Source: Mycolicibacterium tokaiense (GTDB lineage: Bacteria > Actinomycetota > Actinomycetes > Mycobacteriales > Mycobacteriaceae). From it: DNA of 64,000 nt. The notes under the pieces are model-generated. The model ran no database searches, was not told where the DNA came from, and worked only from the letters and a program-made list of their open reading frames with translations. The stretch covers positions 248,001 to 312,000 of the forward strand of contig NZ_AP022600.1 in NCBI RefSeq assembly GCF_010725885.1, written 5' to 3'. The stretch's first letter is position 1. The number at the start of each line of letters is the position of its first letter. This document shows, piece after piece, positions 18,692 through 26,809 of the stretch. Position numbers and translations under genes: made by a program.

Positions 18692-19471
18692 TCACCGGTA
18701 AACCAGGCCGCCGTCGATCAGGACCGACTGTCCGGTCATGTAGTCCGCATCCGGTCCGGCCAGGTATGAGACGAACCCGGCGACGTCCTCGGGCGTCTCG
18801 GCCCGACCGAGCGCGATGCCGCCGACGTACTTGTCGTAGGTCTCGCCGACGGCCGCGCCGGTCAGGTCGGCGAACCGCTGGTCGATCTCCACCCACATGT
18901 CGGTGCCGACCACCCCCGGGCAGTAGGCGTTGACGGTGATGCCGTCGGCGGCGTACTCCTTGGCGGCGGCCTGGGTGAGCGCCCGGACGGCGAACTTGGT
19001 GGCGCTGTAGACACCGAGCATCGCGAACCCGTCGTGACCGGCGATGGAGGAGGCGTTGATGATCTTGCCCTTGGTCTTCCGCTGCCGGAACCGGGTGCCT
19101 GCGGCCTGGATACCCCACAGCACCCCGTCGACGTTGATCGACCAGATGCGTTGCAGCTCTTGCGGTGTGACCTCGGAGATGGGACCGACCAGCGCGACAC
19201 CCGCGTTGTTGACCATGATGTCGAAGCCGCCGAGGGCCTGCTCGGCGTGCTCGACGGCCGCGAACACCTGATCCCGATCCCCCACGTCGGCAACAAAGGC
19301 GGTGGATTTCTGCCCGATCTCGGTGATCTCGTCGGCGACGGTGTTGATGCCGTCGGGACGGACGTCCACCAGAGCGACGTCGGCGCCGTCGCGGGCCAGT
19401 CGCAGCGCGATGCCCCGGCCGATACCGCGGCCGCCGCCGGTGACCAGGGCCACCTTGCCCGTGAGTGTCAT
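18692..19471 (-). CDS. SDR oxidoreductase, acetoin/diacetyl reductase type
   Basis: A 259-residue classical short-chain dehydrogenase. The cofactor loop TGGGRGIG is at residues 11-18, NNAG at 88-91, and the catalytic Ser141/142, Tyr155 and Lys159 are present. The segment NAYCPGVVGTDMWVEID is characteristic of diacetyl/acetoin reductases (meso-butanediol dehydrogenases), which interconvert diacetyl, acetoin and 2,3-butanediol with NAD(H). The ATG at 19471 lies inside the stop region of the zinc dehydrogenase gene (4-bp overlap), so the two form an operon. Together with the AcoR-like gene downstream they make a coherent acetoin/butanediol module. Exact stereospecificity cannot be read. Confidence 0.87.
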   Translation of the reverse strand: MTLTGKVALVTGGGRGIGRGIALRLARDGADVALVDVRPDGINTVADEITEIGQKSTAFVADVGDRDQVFAAVEHAEQALGGFDIMVNNAGVALVGPISEVTPQELQRIWSINVDGVLWGIQAAGTRFRQRKTKGKIINASSIAGHDGFAMLGVYSATKFAVRALTQAAAKEYAADGITVNAYCPGVVGTDMWVEIDQRFADLTGAAVGETYDKYVGGIALGRAETPEDVAGFVSYLAGPDADYMTGQSVLIDGGLVYR

Positions 19472-20526
19472 GATGCTCCTTCGATACTGGGGTCCACGAG
19501 GACCTTCATCTTGGTTCCGGCGTGCAGGGCCTCGAACCCTTCGTCGATCACGTCTTCGAGTGCGATCGGAGTGACCCAGCCGGTGGTGTCGTAGGCACCC
19601 TGGGCCATCAGGTTGATCACCGCCTCGAAGTCGGCGCCGGTGTAGCACAGCGAGCCCTGGATTCGGGACTCGTTCATCACCAGGTTGAGAAGTGGTGTGG
19701 TCAGGGGCTTTTCGTAGATCGCCACGCTCACCATCGGCTTGCGGGCCCCGACGCAGGCCAGTGCCGTCTGCACCGCAGGCTGCACCCCGGCGGCGTCGAA
19801 CACCGCGTCAGCCTTGCGGCCACCGGTGTGGTCGGCGATGAACTCCGGCACGTCGAGCTGGGAAGGATCCAGGGTCCTGGCGCCGAGGTGCTCGATGGCG
19901 GCGCGCCGGGTGGCCGACGGCTCCACCACGAACACATCGTCGATCCCCTTGCCGCGCAGCGCAAACCACAAGCCGATGCCGATGGGGCCGGCGCCGAACA
20001 CCATGGCCGTGTCCCCGGGTGTGGTGTCGCCGAGGGTGGCGGCGTGGTAGGCCACCGACATCGGTTCCACCAGTGCGCCGAGTTCCAGGGACACAGTGTC
20101 GGGCAGCCGGTGCAACATGTGGACCGGAACCACCGAGTACTCGGCCATGCCACCGTCGGACATCAGGCCGTGGAACCCGATCTGCGCGCAGATGTTGTAG
20201 TTGCCGGCCCTGCACGCCGCGCACTCGTGACAGGTGTACAGCGGCTCGACGGCCACCCGGTCACCTTCGGACCAGCCCGTCACCCCGTCGCCGACGGCGG
20301 TGATGGTGCCGCTGAACTCGTGCCCCAGCGTCAGCGGCAGCTCCTGGTGGGTCAGCGGATGCGGCGAGGTGGGCACGAAGATCGGACCGGCGTAGTACTC
20401 GTGCAGGTCGGTGCCGCAGATGCCGTTGAACCCGACGCGGAGCTTGACGGTGCCCGGTGCGGGGTCCGGTTCGGGGATCTCGGCCACTTCGACCTTGTTG
20501 GGTCCGTGGTACACAGCTGCTCTCAT
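19468..20526 (-). CDS. 2,3-butanediol dehydrogenase (zinc MDR)
   Basis: A 352-residue zinc-dependent medium-chain dehydrogenase. Catalytic zinc ligands are Cys37, His69 and Glu70. The structural zinc lobe has Cys99, Cys102, Cys105 and Cys113. The Rossmann motif is VFGAGPIGIG. The segment CGTDLHEYYAGPIFVP and the following HPLTHQELPLTLGHE are typical of (R,R)-butanediol dehydrogenases, which oxidise 2,3-butanediol to acetoin with NAD+. I chose the ATG at 20526, since the upstream extension is not conserved-looking. First gene of the operon, reading divergently from a flavin monooxygenase; the shared gap contains a GTTGC/GCAAC dyad array. Confidence 0.9.
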   Translation of the reverse strand: MRAAVYHGPNKVEVAEIPEPDPAPGTVKLRVGFNGICGTDLHEYYAGPIFVPTSPHPLTHQELPLTLGHEFSGTITAVGDGVTGWSEGDRVAVEPLYTCHECAACRAGNYNICAQIGFHGLMSDGGMAEYSVVPVHMLHRLPDTVSLELGALVEPMSVAYHAATLGDTTPGDTAMVFGAGPIGIGLWFALRGKGIDDVFVVEPSATRRAAIEHLGARTLDPSQLDVPEFIADHTGGRKADAVFDAAGVQPAVQTALACVGARKPMVSVAIYEKPLTTPLLNLVMNESRIQGSLCYTGADFEAVINLMAQGAYDTTGWVTPIALEDVIDEGFEALHAGTKMKVLVDPSIEGAS

Positions 20527-20561
20527 GCCGCCATGTCTATGTGACCGCCGACACACGGCGA

Positions 20562-20610
20562 AAGAGTTGCAGGGGGTTGCGTCGGACGGCTGCAACGGTG
20601 CGCAACTCTT
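20562..20610. promoter_or_regulatory. Nested GTTGC/GCAAC dyads, activator site
   Basis: The divergent region between butanediol dehydrogenase and the flavin monooxygenase contains AAGAGTTGC (20562-20570) matched exactly by GCAACTCTT (20602-20610). Inside these lie GGTTGC (20575-20580) and TGCAAC (20591-20596). Such nested half-sites suggest a cooperative regulator, most simply the AcoR-like protein encoded at 17312-18637. Confidence 0.5.
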
Positions 20611-20645
20611 GCTGCGGGTGGCGCTCGGGGTGTGCCCTGGGTCAC

Positions 20646-22466
20646 ATGACTACCACTCTTGAACCTTCCGTTGATCTCAGCCCGCAGCAGCGGGTCGACG
20701 CCTGGCTCGCCGATTTCGAGGCCGCGCTCGCCGTCCGCGACGTGCCGCGCGCGGCCGCCAAGTTCGCCACCGACAGCTTCTGGCGCGACCTGGTGGCCTT
20801 CACCTGGAACATCAAGACCGTCGAAGGCCGCGACGGTGTGGCCGACCTGCTGACCGAACGCCTGGCCGACACCGATCCGTCCGGGTTCCGCACCCGGGAG
20901 GCTCCGGTGCAGGAGGGTTCCGGGGAGGAGGCAGTCACGTCCGCGTTCATCGAGTTCGAGACCGGCGTCGGCCGTGGCATCGGGCACCTGCGCCTCAAGG
21001 GCGACGAGGCCTGGACCTTCCTGACCGCGCTGCAGGAACTGAAGGGACACGAGGAACGCAAGGGCCCCTCGCGGGTGATGGGCGCGGTGCACGGCAGTGA
21101 TCCCGACCCGCGGTCCTGGGCGGAGAAGAAGGCCGAGGAGGACGCGTCGCTGGGGCGCACCGTGCAGCCCTACATCCTGGTGGTGGGCGGCGGACAGGGC
21201 GGCATCGCGCTGGGCGCACGGCTGCGCCAGCTCGGGGTGCCTGCCCTGGTGGTCGACAAGCACGACCGGCCCGGGGATCAGTGGCGCAAGCGCTACAAGT
21301 CGCTGTGCCTGCACGACCCGGTCTGGTACGACCACCTGCCCTATCTGCCGTTCCCGCAGAACTGGCCGGTGTTCGCGCCGAAAGACAAAATCGGCGACTG
21401 GCTGGAGTTCTACACCCGCGTGATGGAGGTGCCGTACTGGTCGAGGACGTCGTGCACCTCGGCGCGGTATGACGGCGAGCGTTGGACGGTCGAGGTGGAC
21501 CGCGACGGCGAGAAGCTGACCCTGCACCCCACGCACCTGGTGCTGGCCACCGGGATGTCGGGCAAGCCGTCCATCCCGACGCTGCCCGGCCAAGACGAGT
21601 TCGCCGGCGAGCAGCATCACTCCTCGGCGCACCCGGGCCCGGATCGCTACGCCGGCAAGAAGGTGGTGGTGATCGGGTCCAACAACTCCGCGCACGACAT
21701 CTGTAAAGCACTGGTGGATAACGGGATCGACACCACGATGGTGCAACGCAGCTCGACCCATATCGTGCGCTCGGATTCGCTGATGGAGATCGGGCTGGGT
21801 GACCTGTACTCCGAACGCGCCCTGGCTGCGGGGATGACGACGGAGAAGGCGGATCTGACCTTCGCCTCGTTGCCGTACCGGATCATGCACGAATTCCAGA
21901 TCCCGCTGTACGACCAGATGCGTGAGCGCGACAAGGACTTCTACGACCGGCTGACCGCCGCGGGTTTCGAATTGGACTGGGGCGACGACGGTTCGGGCCT
22001 GTTCATGAAGTACCTGCGGCGCGGGTCCGGGTACTACATCGACGTCGGCGCCTGCGATCTGGTGGCCGACGGCACCATCAAGCTGGCCCACGGCCAGGTG
22101 TCGCACCTGACGTCGGATTCCGTGGTGCTGGCCGACGGCACGGTGTTGCCCGCCGACGTGGTGGTGTACGCCACGGGGTACGGCTCGATGAACGGCTGGG
22201 CTGCCGATCTGATCGGTCAGGACGTCGCCGACAAGGTCGGCAAGGTGTGGGGCCTGGGCAGCGACACCACCAAAGATCCCGGTCCGTGGGAGGGCGAGCA
22301 GCGCAACATGTGGAAGCCCACCCAGCAGGAGAATCTGTGGTTCCACGGCGGCAATCTGCACCAGTCCCGGCACTATTCGCTGTATCTGGCACTGCAGCTC
22401 AAGGCGCGCTACGAGGGCATCCCGACGCCGGTGTACGGCCTGCAGGAGGTGCACCACCTGTCGTGA
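20646..22466 (+). CDS. NTF2-FMO fusion, flavin-containing monooxygenase
   Basis: A 606-residue protein. Residues about 15-135 resemble an NTF2/SnoaL-like domain (RVDAWLADFEAALAVRDV). Residues about 175-590 are a flavin-containing monooxygenase / Baeyer-Villiger-like core: FAD motif VVGGGQGGIALG at 179-190, the WRKRYKSLCLHDP substrate segment, and a second dinucleotide motif VVIGSNNSAHDICKAL near 340. It would use FAD and NADPH to oxygenate a ketone, amine or sulfur compound. The ATG at 20646 is chosen because the upstream frame is not typical. Divergent from the butanediol operon; a role there is possible but unproven. Confidence 0.85.
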   Translation: MTTTLEPSVDLSPQQRVDAWLADFEAALAVRDVPRAAAKFATDSFWRDLVAFTWNIKTVEGRDGVADLLTERLADTDPSGFRTREAPVQEGSGEEAVTSAFIEFETGVGRGIGHLRLKGDEAWTFLTALQELKGHEERKGPSRVMGAVHGSDPDPRSWAEKKAEEDASLGRTVQPYILVVGGGQGGIALGARLRQLGVPALVVDKHDRPGDQWRKRYKSLCLHDPVWYDHLPYLPFPQNWPVFAPKDKIGDWLEFYTRVMEVPYWSRTSCTSARYDGERWTVEVDRDGEKLTLHPTHLVLATGMSGKPSIPTLPGQDEFAGEQHHSSAHPGPDRYAGKKVVVIGSNNSAHDICKALVDNGIDTTMVQRSSTHIVRSDSLMEIGLGDLYSERALAAGMTTEKADLTFASLPYRIMHEFQIPLYDQMRERDKDFYDRLTAAGFELDWGDDGSGLFMKYLRRGSGYYIDVGACDLVADGTIKLAHGQVSHLTSDSVVLADGTVLPADVVVYATGYGSMNGWAADLIGQDVADKVGKVWGLGSDTTKDPGPWEGEQRNMWKPTQQENLWFHGGNLHQSRHYSLYLALQLKARYEGIPTPVYGLQEVHHLS

Positions 22467-22475
22467 GCTGGGGCT

Positions 22476-22516
22476 TGTGGAGTCTCACCGGCGCTGGCCG
22501 CCGGTGAGGCTCCACA
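22476..22516. terminator. Hairpin terminator
   Basis: Arms 22476-22492 and 22500-22516 pair over 17 nt with one mismatch around a 7-nt loop, 10 bp after the monooxygenase stop and 25 bp before the deacetylase start. It is a good candidate for termination of the monooxygenase transcript. Confidence 0.65.
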
Positions 22517-22540
22517 TATCGCCCTGGTAAACAGGTAACC

Positions 22541-23233
22541 GTGTGGCGGTGGGTCATCGGGGTGGCGACGTTGGTGGTCGTCACGTTGATGGCCGGCTAC
22601 GTGGTGATGAATGCGCGCACGGTCCAGTTGGCCGGCGAGTTGGTATCCCGCGTAGACACGACCGACAAGGTGGTGGCCCTGACGTTCGACGACGGCCCGA
22701 GTGCACACGCGCCGGAGGTGCTGGACATGCTGGCGGCTGCGAAGGTGCCGGCGACCTTCTACCTCAACGGCGCCGACTTGGACCGGCATCCCGCCGAGGG
22801 CAGGGCGATCGCGGAGGCCGGGCACGACATCGGCAATCACACCTACACACACCGGCGGATGGTGCTGGTGTCACCGACGACTGTCGCCGACGAGATAGAG
22901 CGCACCGATGCGGCGATCGCGCGAACCGGCTACCAAGGTCCGGTCACCTTCCGTCCGCCGTTCTGCAAGAAGTTGTGGACGCTGCCGCGGTATCTGGCCG
23001 AGCATGATCGCGTCAGCATCACGTGGGATGTCGAGCCCGATTCCGCCGGAAACCCTGACACTGCAACGATTGTCGACGAGACGGTGGGTTCGGTACGCCC
23101 CGGGTCGATCATCCTGCTCCATGTGATGGCGGACTCCCGGGCGCCGTCACGGGCTGCGGTGCCGCAGATCATCGAGCGACTGCGCGCTGACGGCTATGAC
23201 TTCGTGACGGTCAGCGAACTGCTGGGCCGATGA
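22541..23233 (+). CDS. Membrane-anchored polysaccharide deacetylase
   Basis: A 230-residue NodB-type carbohydrate esterase 4. A single N-terminal membrane segment (residues about 4-24) places the catalytic domain outside. Motif 1 is TFDDGPS (catalytic Asp50, metal Asp51), motif 2 is HTYTH (His100, His104), and motif 5 is LLH (His194). Motif 3 reads RPPF with Cys next, not the usual RPPYG. It would remove N-acetyl groups from peptidoglycan or another envelope glycan. GTG at 22541 is used. It overlaps the DNA glycosylase gene by 4 bp, an odd functional pairing. The altered motif 3 makes a changed substrate possible. Confidence 0.83.
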   Translation: MWRWVIGVATLVVVTLMAGYVVMNARTVQLAGELVSRVDTTDKVVALTFDDGPSAHAPEVLDMLAAAKVPATFYLNGADLDRHPAEGRAIAEAGHDIGNHTYTHRRMVLVSPTTVADEIERTDAAIARTGYQGPVTFRPPFCKKLWTLPRYLAEHDRVSITWDVEPDSAGNPDTATIVDETVGSVRPGSIILLHVMADSRAPSRAAVPQIIERLRADGYDFVTVSELLGR

Positions 23234-23712
23234 ATGTGCAAGGCCTGCCGCCCATCGTCGGCGGTGCACCCACCGTGTTGTTCCTGGGCAACGCGCCGAG
23301 TGTGCTGTCGCTGGCGCATCAGCAGTACTACGGCAATCCGCGCAACGCCTTCTGGACCATCACCGGTGCGCTGTACGGGTTCTCCGCGTCAGCGCCATAT
23401 CCGGAGCGGACGGCCGCCCTGATCAACCACGGCGTGGCGGTGTGGGACGTGCTGCGGTTCTGCCGACGCGCCGGCAGCCTGGACTCAGCCGTGGAGCCGG
23501 ACAGTATGGTGGCCAACGACTTCGGTGCGTTCTACCGCGAGTATCCCACCATCACCCGGGTGTTCTTCACCGGCGGAGCGGCAGAGGCCAACTACCGCAG
23601 GCTGGTCGGATTCGACGACGCGCGCCGGTTCATTCGGTTGCCTTCGACCAGCCCGGCGCACACCATGCCCGTCGCGCAGAAGCTGGCGGCGTGGCGGGAG
23701 GCGTTGCAGTGA
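23230..23712 (+). CDS. DNA-deoxyinosine (hypoxanthine) glycosylase
   Basis: A 160-residue member of the uracil-DNA glycosylase superfamily, closest by motif to family 6 (hypoxanthine-DNA glycosylase). Motif A is FLGNAPSVLSL followed by YYGNPRNAFW (residues 33-42). Motif B is LPSTSPAH near 139-146, where family 6 has the same Ser-rich loop. It would excise hypoxanthine left by adenine deamination. Its ATG overlaps the deacetylase stop by 4 bp. It converges on the 13E12 HNH gene, whose promoter looks DNA-damage-inducible. A MUG-like assignment is the alternative. Confidence 0.78.
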   Translation: MNVQGLPPIVGGAPTVLFLGNAPSVLSLAHQQYYGNPRNAFWTITGALYGFSASAPYPERTAALINHGVAVWDVLRFCRRAGSLDSAVEPDSMVANDFGAFYREYPTITRVFFTGGAAEANYRRLVGFDDARRFIRLPSTSPAHTMPVAQKLAAWREALQ

Positions 23713-23716
23713 CCAC

Positions 23717-25096
23717 CTATGGGTCATCGCCGGGGTCGATGATCCGTTCCGGGTGGTGCAGGTTGTTGGTGCGGGACTGACCGCAGTCGAGGTGTGGCGG
23801 CGGTATCCACTCCGTCACACCGTCGTCTGGGCGGTTGCGGGTGGTCCAGCCGGTGGTCTCCACCATCCGATTGTTCGGCCCGCACGCCAACGTCAGGTCC
23901 TCGATGTCGGTGCGCCCGCCGTCCTTCCAGTCCTGGTTGGCGTGATGCACCTGGGAACGGTAGGCGCTGGCGGTGCAGCCGGGCATGGTGCAGCCGCGGT
24001 GTTTGGCCAGCAGCATCAGGCGCTGGGCGAGGGTGGCGGTCCTCTTGGCGCGGCCCAGGTGCAGGGGCAGGCCTTTCCCGTCGAACAGCGCCAGCCACGG
24101 CCGGGAGTGGGCGGCGAACTTCAGCACATCGGCGATCGGCAGCCTCGTGCCGCCGGCAGTCAACCCGTGGCCGGTGCCCTTCTCCAGATCGGTCAGACTC
24201 ACGGTGATGACCACGTTCGCGGGCAGGCCGTTGATGGTCCCGGTCGGCTGCGTGGTGAGCAAGCGTTGGCACAGAGCCAGCAGCGCATCGTGGTTCCGTT
24301 TGCCGGCGGTGCGGGTGTCGTTGCGTATCTGCTCTTCGGTGGGTTCACCCTCGAGGCAGGGATTCTCATCAGCCGGGTTGCACATCCCCGGGGCGGCGTT
24401 GCGCTCCAGCAACGGCTCCAGAGTCGCCCACGCCTCCGGCGTCAACAACCCTTCGAACGGGCGCATCCCGTCCGGGCGCTGCTTACCCACCCGGATATAG
24501 GCCAGGGCTTGACGGTCTTCATCGGAGAGCTCCCCGTCCTGGTTCAGCAGATACAGCATCTGCGCTGCGGCTGTCCGGAACGCTTCGGGGCCGAGTTCGC
24601 AGGCATGCTGGGCCAACTGGGCCTCGGCGTTCTCCCGGGTCTGAAAGTCCACGAAGCCGGGCAGCTCACGGAAAAACCACCGCAGATGCTTGATGTGCTC
24701 GGCGCCGATCAACCCCTGCGCCTGACCGCGCGCAAACCCCGGCATCGAGGGTGACATCGGCTCACCGGTCAGCGAGGTCCGCGGCCCCAACAACGCCGCC
24801 TCATCCAACCGGCGGCGCGCCTCCGAGCTGGAGATCCGCAACCGCTGCGACAACACCGCCGCGTAACTCTTCGCACCCAAGGCCACCGGTGAACTCTGAG
24901 ACGTGATCCGCTGATACACCCGATGATCGAACACCGGCTGCGCGCGGGTGATGGCTTCACGGCGCTGCTGCAGCGCCAACAACTCGGCATCGGAGAACGC
25001 GTCGATCGACAACCGATTCATCCGGGCGGTCAGCTCTTCGATCTGCGCCAGGGCAGCCAGCATCGCCTCCCGGTCTGCGACTGCCGATCTGCCCAT
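23717..25096 (-). CDS. 13E12-repeat family HNH endonuclease (DUF222)
   Basis: A 459-residue protein of the DUF222/13E12 family common in mycobacteria. The N-terminal helical DUF222 region covers about residues 1-330. The C-terminal HNH nuclease fold (CTMPGCTASAYRSQVHHAN, then LACGPNNRMV) has two CxxC/HH zinc and catalytic elements. The role of these proteins is unknown; many respond to DNA damage. The ATG at 25096 lies 6 nt after a -10 element (TATGTT), giving a leaderless message, and a PafBC-type motif sits exactly 8 bp further up. Upstream lies the IS110 element. Family members often recombine with each other. Confidence 0.85.
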   Translation of the reverse strand: MGRSAVADREAMLAALAQIEELTARMNRLSIDAFSDAELLALQQRREAITRAQPVFDHRVYQRITSQSSPVALGAKSYAAVLSQRLRISSSEARRRLDEAALLGPRTSLTGEPMSPSMPGFARGQAQGLIGAEHIKHLRWFFRELPGFVDFQTRENAEAQLAQHACELGPEAFRTAAAQMLYLLNQDGELSDEDRQALAYIRVGKQRPDGMRPFEGLLTPEAWATLEPLLERNAAPGMCNPADENPCLEGEPTEEQIRNDTRTAGKRNHDALLALCQRLLTTQPTGTINGLPANVVITVSLTDLEKGTGHGLTAGGTRLPIADVLKFAAHSRPWLALFDGKGLPLHLGRAKRTATLAQRLMLLAKHRGCTMPGCTASAYRSQVHHANQDWKDGGRTDIEDLTLACGPNNRMVETTGWTTRNRPDDGVTEWIPPPHLDCGQSRTNNLHHPERIIDPGDDP

Positions 25097-25102
25097 GCCT
25101 CG

Positions 25103-25125
25103 AACATACGGGCGACCACCGACAT
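25103..25125 (-). promoter_or_regulatory. PafBC-type DNA-damage promoter
   Basis: Read on the minus strand: ATGTCGGTG (25125-25117), eight bases, then TATGTT (25108-25103). This matches the mycobacterial RecA-independent damage promoter TTGTCRGTG-N8-TANNNT at 8 of 9 positions with exact spacing and an exact -10. The ATG of the HNH gene follows after 6 nt. Confidence 0.7.
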
Positions 25126-25228
25126 TTAGATTGAGTGAGTGCTCGCGGACAGCCAGGCTACCGACTGGAACCTTCTGGGATTCCTGATTTCTGAGTGGCT
25201 GTCGCGGCACAACCTGCGCGATTCTGGT

Positions 25229-25298
25229 GTCCCTGTTCGGGAACTTGGAGCCGACTGATGGTTGGACTCCTGCTTATGGAATGTCTGGGCTATGCCAG
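25229..25298 (+). ncRNA. Candidate IS110 bridge RNA region
   Basis: Three hairpins follow in order upstream of the transposase. Hairpin one is TCCC/GGGA (25230-25233 with 25239-25242). Hairpin two is a 9-bp stem with one bulged A and loop TGATG (25247-25270). Hairpin three is CTGG/CCAG (25285-25288 with 25295-25298). IS110 elements encode a bridge RNA in this left non-coding end, so this is a positional candidate only. Confidence 0.4.
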
Positions 25299-25342
25299 CC
25301 TCGATCGCAGGTTAACCACCCACTTGATCGAAAGGACATGGC

Positions 25343-26741
25343 ATGGAACTGATCCTAGGCATTGATGTCGCCTGCAGGGCTGCTCATCAAGCGTCCCTGG
25401 CGCGCCCTGACGGGACCTTCGTCTGGACAGGTCGGCGATTCTTCACTCGCCCCGATGAACTCGAGAAGCTCTGGACCGCTTGCGGACTAAAGAAGCGCGA
25501 CACCGTACGCATCATCATGGAACCCACCCGCAACGCCTGGGCGCCGTTGGCATCGTGGTTCCGCCACCGAGGTGCACGAGTGTCCATGGTTCCCACGACG
25601 CAATCTGCCGATCTACGAGCCTATTACTCCAAACACGCCAAAAACGACCACCTCGACTCCAAAATGCTGGCCCGGCTGCCACTCCTGCACCCCGAAGGAT
25701 TGCGCGATCACACCGGCGGCGGCCCGGCTGAGCCACTGCGCCGGATCGTCAAAATCCGATCATCCATCGTCAAACGCCGCACCGCGGTCTTTCAACGCCT
25801 CGATGCCCAACTGGAGTTGCTCGGCCCGGCCTGGTACGACGCCTTGAGTGCCCGATTCGGCAAGACCGCCCTAGAACTGCTGGCCCGCTACGCCGATCCC
25901 AACACAGTGATCCGCCTCGGACATGCACGGCTGACCCGATTCCTGATCCGCCACTCCCGCGGCGCCTGGCGTGAAACCTACGCCACCGCGATCCTCGCTG
26001 CAGCTCGGGAATCGTTGCAGCTGTGGGGCTCTGGCGACGACGCGCGCATCGATTTCGCCGAGTTGGCCGCCGATATCGCCGTAGAAGCCGAACAAGCCCT
26101 TGCGTTGACCGAACAAATCGACGACCTCGATGAACGAGCCGCCAACCTCTACGCCGAAGCCGACCCCAACGGCATCATCGCCTCCGCGCCCGGCGTCGGT
26201 CCGATCATTGGCGCCGTCATCGCCGGCCGTCTCGGGACCCCACCGATTCCACTCGTTAGCTGCCATCCGCGCCTACTCCGGGCTGATTCCCAAGCTCAAC
26301 CAGTCCGGGCAAACCCATCAACAGACCGGATTGACCAAGGCCGGCGATCCGCTGCTGCGGGAAGCGCTCTTCGCCGCCGCCGATCATGCCCGCAAGACCG
26401 ATCCCCAGTTGGCCGCCAAGTACAAACGGCTCATGCAAACCGAGCGTCATCATGACTCAGCGCTCTGCCACATCGCCACCATACTGCTGACCCGTATCGC
26501 CACCTGCCTCCGCACAGGTCAGCCCTACAAAATGCGGGATATCGACGGCCGACCCATCCACGCTGACGAAGGCCGAAAATTGGTCACCGCCCACCACCGC
26601 GTCGACCAGAAGATTCGAGTCAAGGCCGCCGACACCCGCCGCACACAGCGACTCAAAGGAAGGACGGGCCGGGGACAACAGGAGTCGCCAAGCGCTCCAA
26701 TCCACCGGCCCGTCAACCACAGTCTAGAAGCCGCCTCATGA
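25343..26741 (+). pseudogene. IS110 transposase, frameshifted
   Basis: The transposase starts at ATG 25343 and shows the RuvC-like DEDD residues: Asp8 (GIDVA), Glu60 (IMEPTRN), Asp102 and Asp105 (KNDHLDSK). The C-terminal Tnp20-like part begins with APGVGPIIGAVIAGRLG. At about 26230-26245 the frame changes by +1: the original frame loses family similarity and ends at 26455. The continuation (FHSLAAIRAYSGLIP, then LNQSGQTH with the conserved Ser region) is in the next frame and ends at 26741. One inserted base or two missing bases would explain it. Intact length would be about 465 residues, so this copy is most likely non-functional unless a sequencing error is present. Confidence 0.8.
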
Positions 26742-26809
26742 CTTGACATCGCTTAGGAACTCAAAGATCGGCGCGATGTGACGTCAGATAACCAAGTGGC
26801 ACAAGGGAT

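Larger units (their letters stand above)
25200..26770 (+). mobile_element. IS110-family insertion sequence, degenerate
   Basis: An insertion element with an IS110-type DEDD transposase and a structured non-coding left end of at least 100 bp, lying between the HNH gene and the amidase. IS110 elements lack terminal inverted repeats and make little or no target duplication, so the exact ends cannot be read; the limits given are approximate. In M. tuberculosis no element sits here. The transposase frame is broken, so this copy is probably inactive by itself. Confidence 0.75.

Noticed and set aside
20523..22457. 644-residue open frame opposite the flavin monooxygenase
   Set aside because: Composition is repetitive Val/Gly/Arg typical of an antisense high-GC frame; the plus strand has full FMO motifs.
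25097..25112. LexA/SOS box before the 13E12 gene
   Set aside because: The first half (TCGAAC) is perfect but the second is GGGCGA instead of GTTCGA; the PafBC motif explains the region better.
26225..26250. Programmed frameshift in the IS110 transposase
   Set aside because: No slippery heptamer or downstream structure is obvious, and intact IS110 transposases are a single frame; decay or sequence error is simpler.
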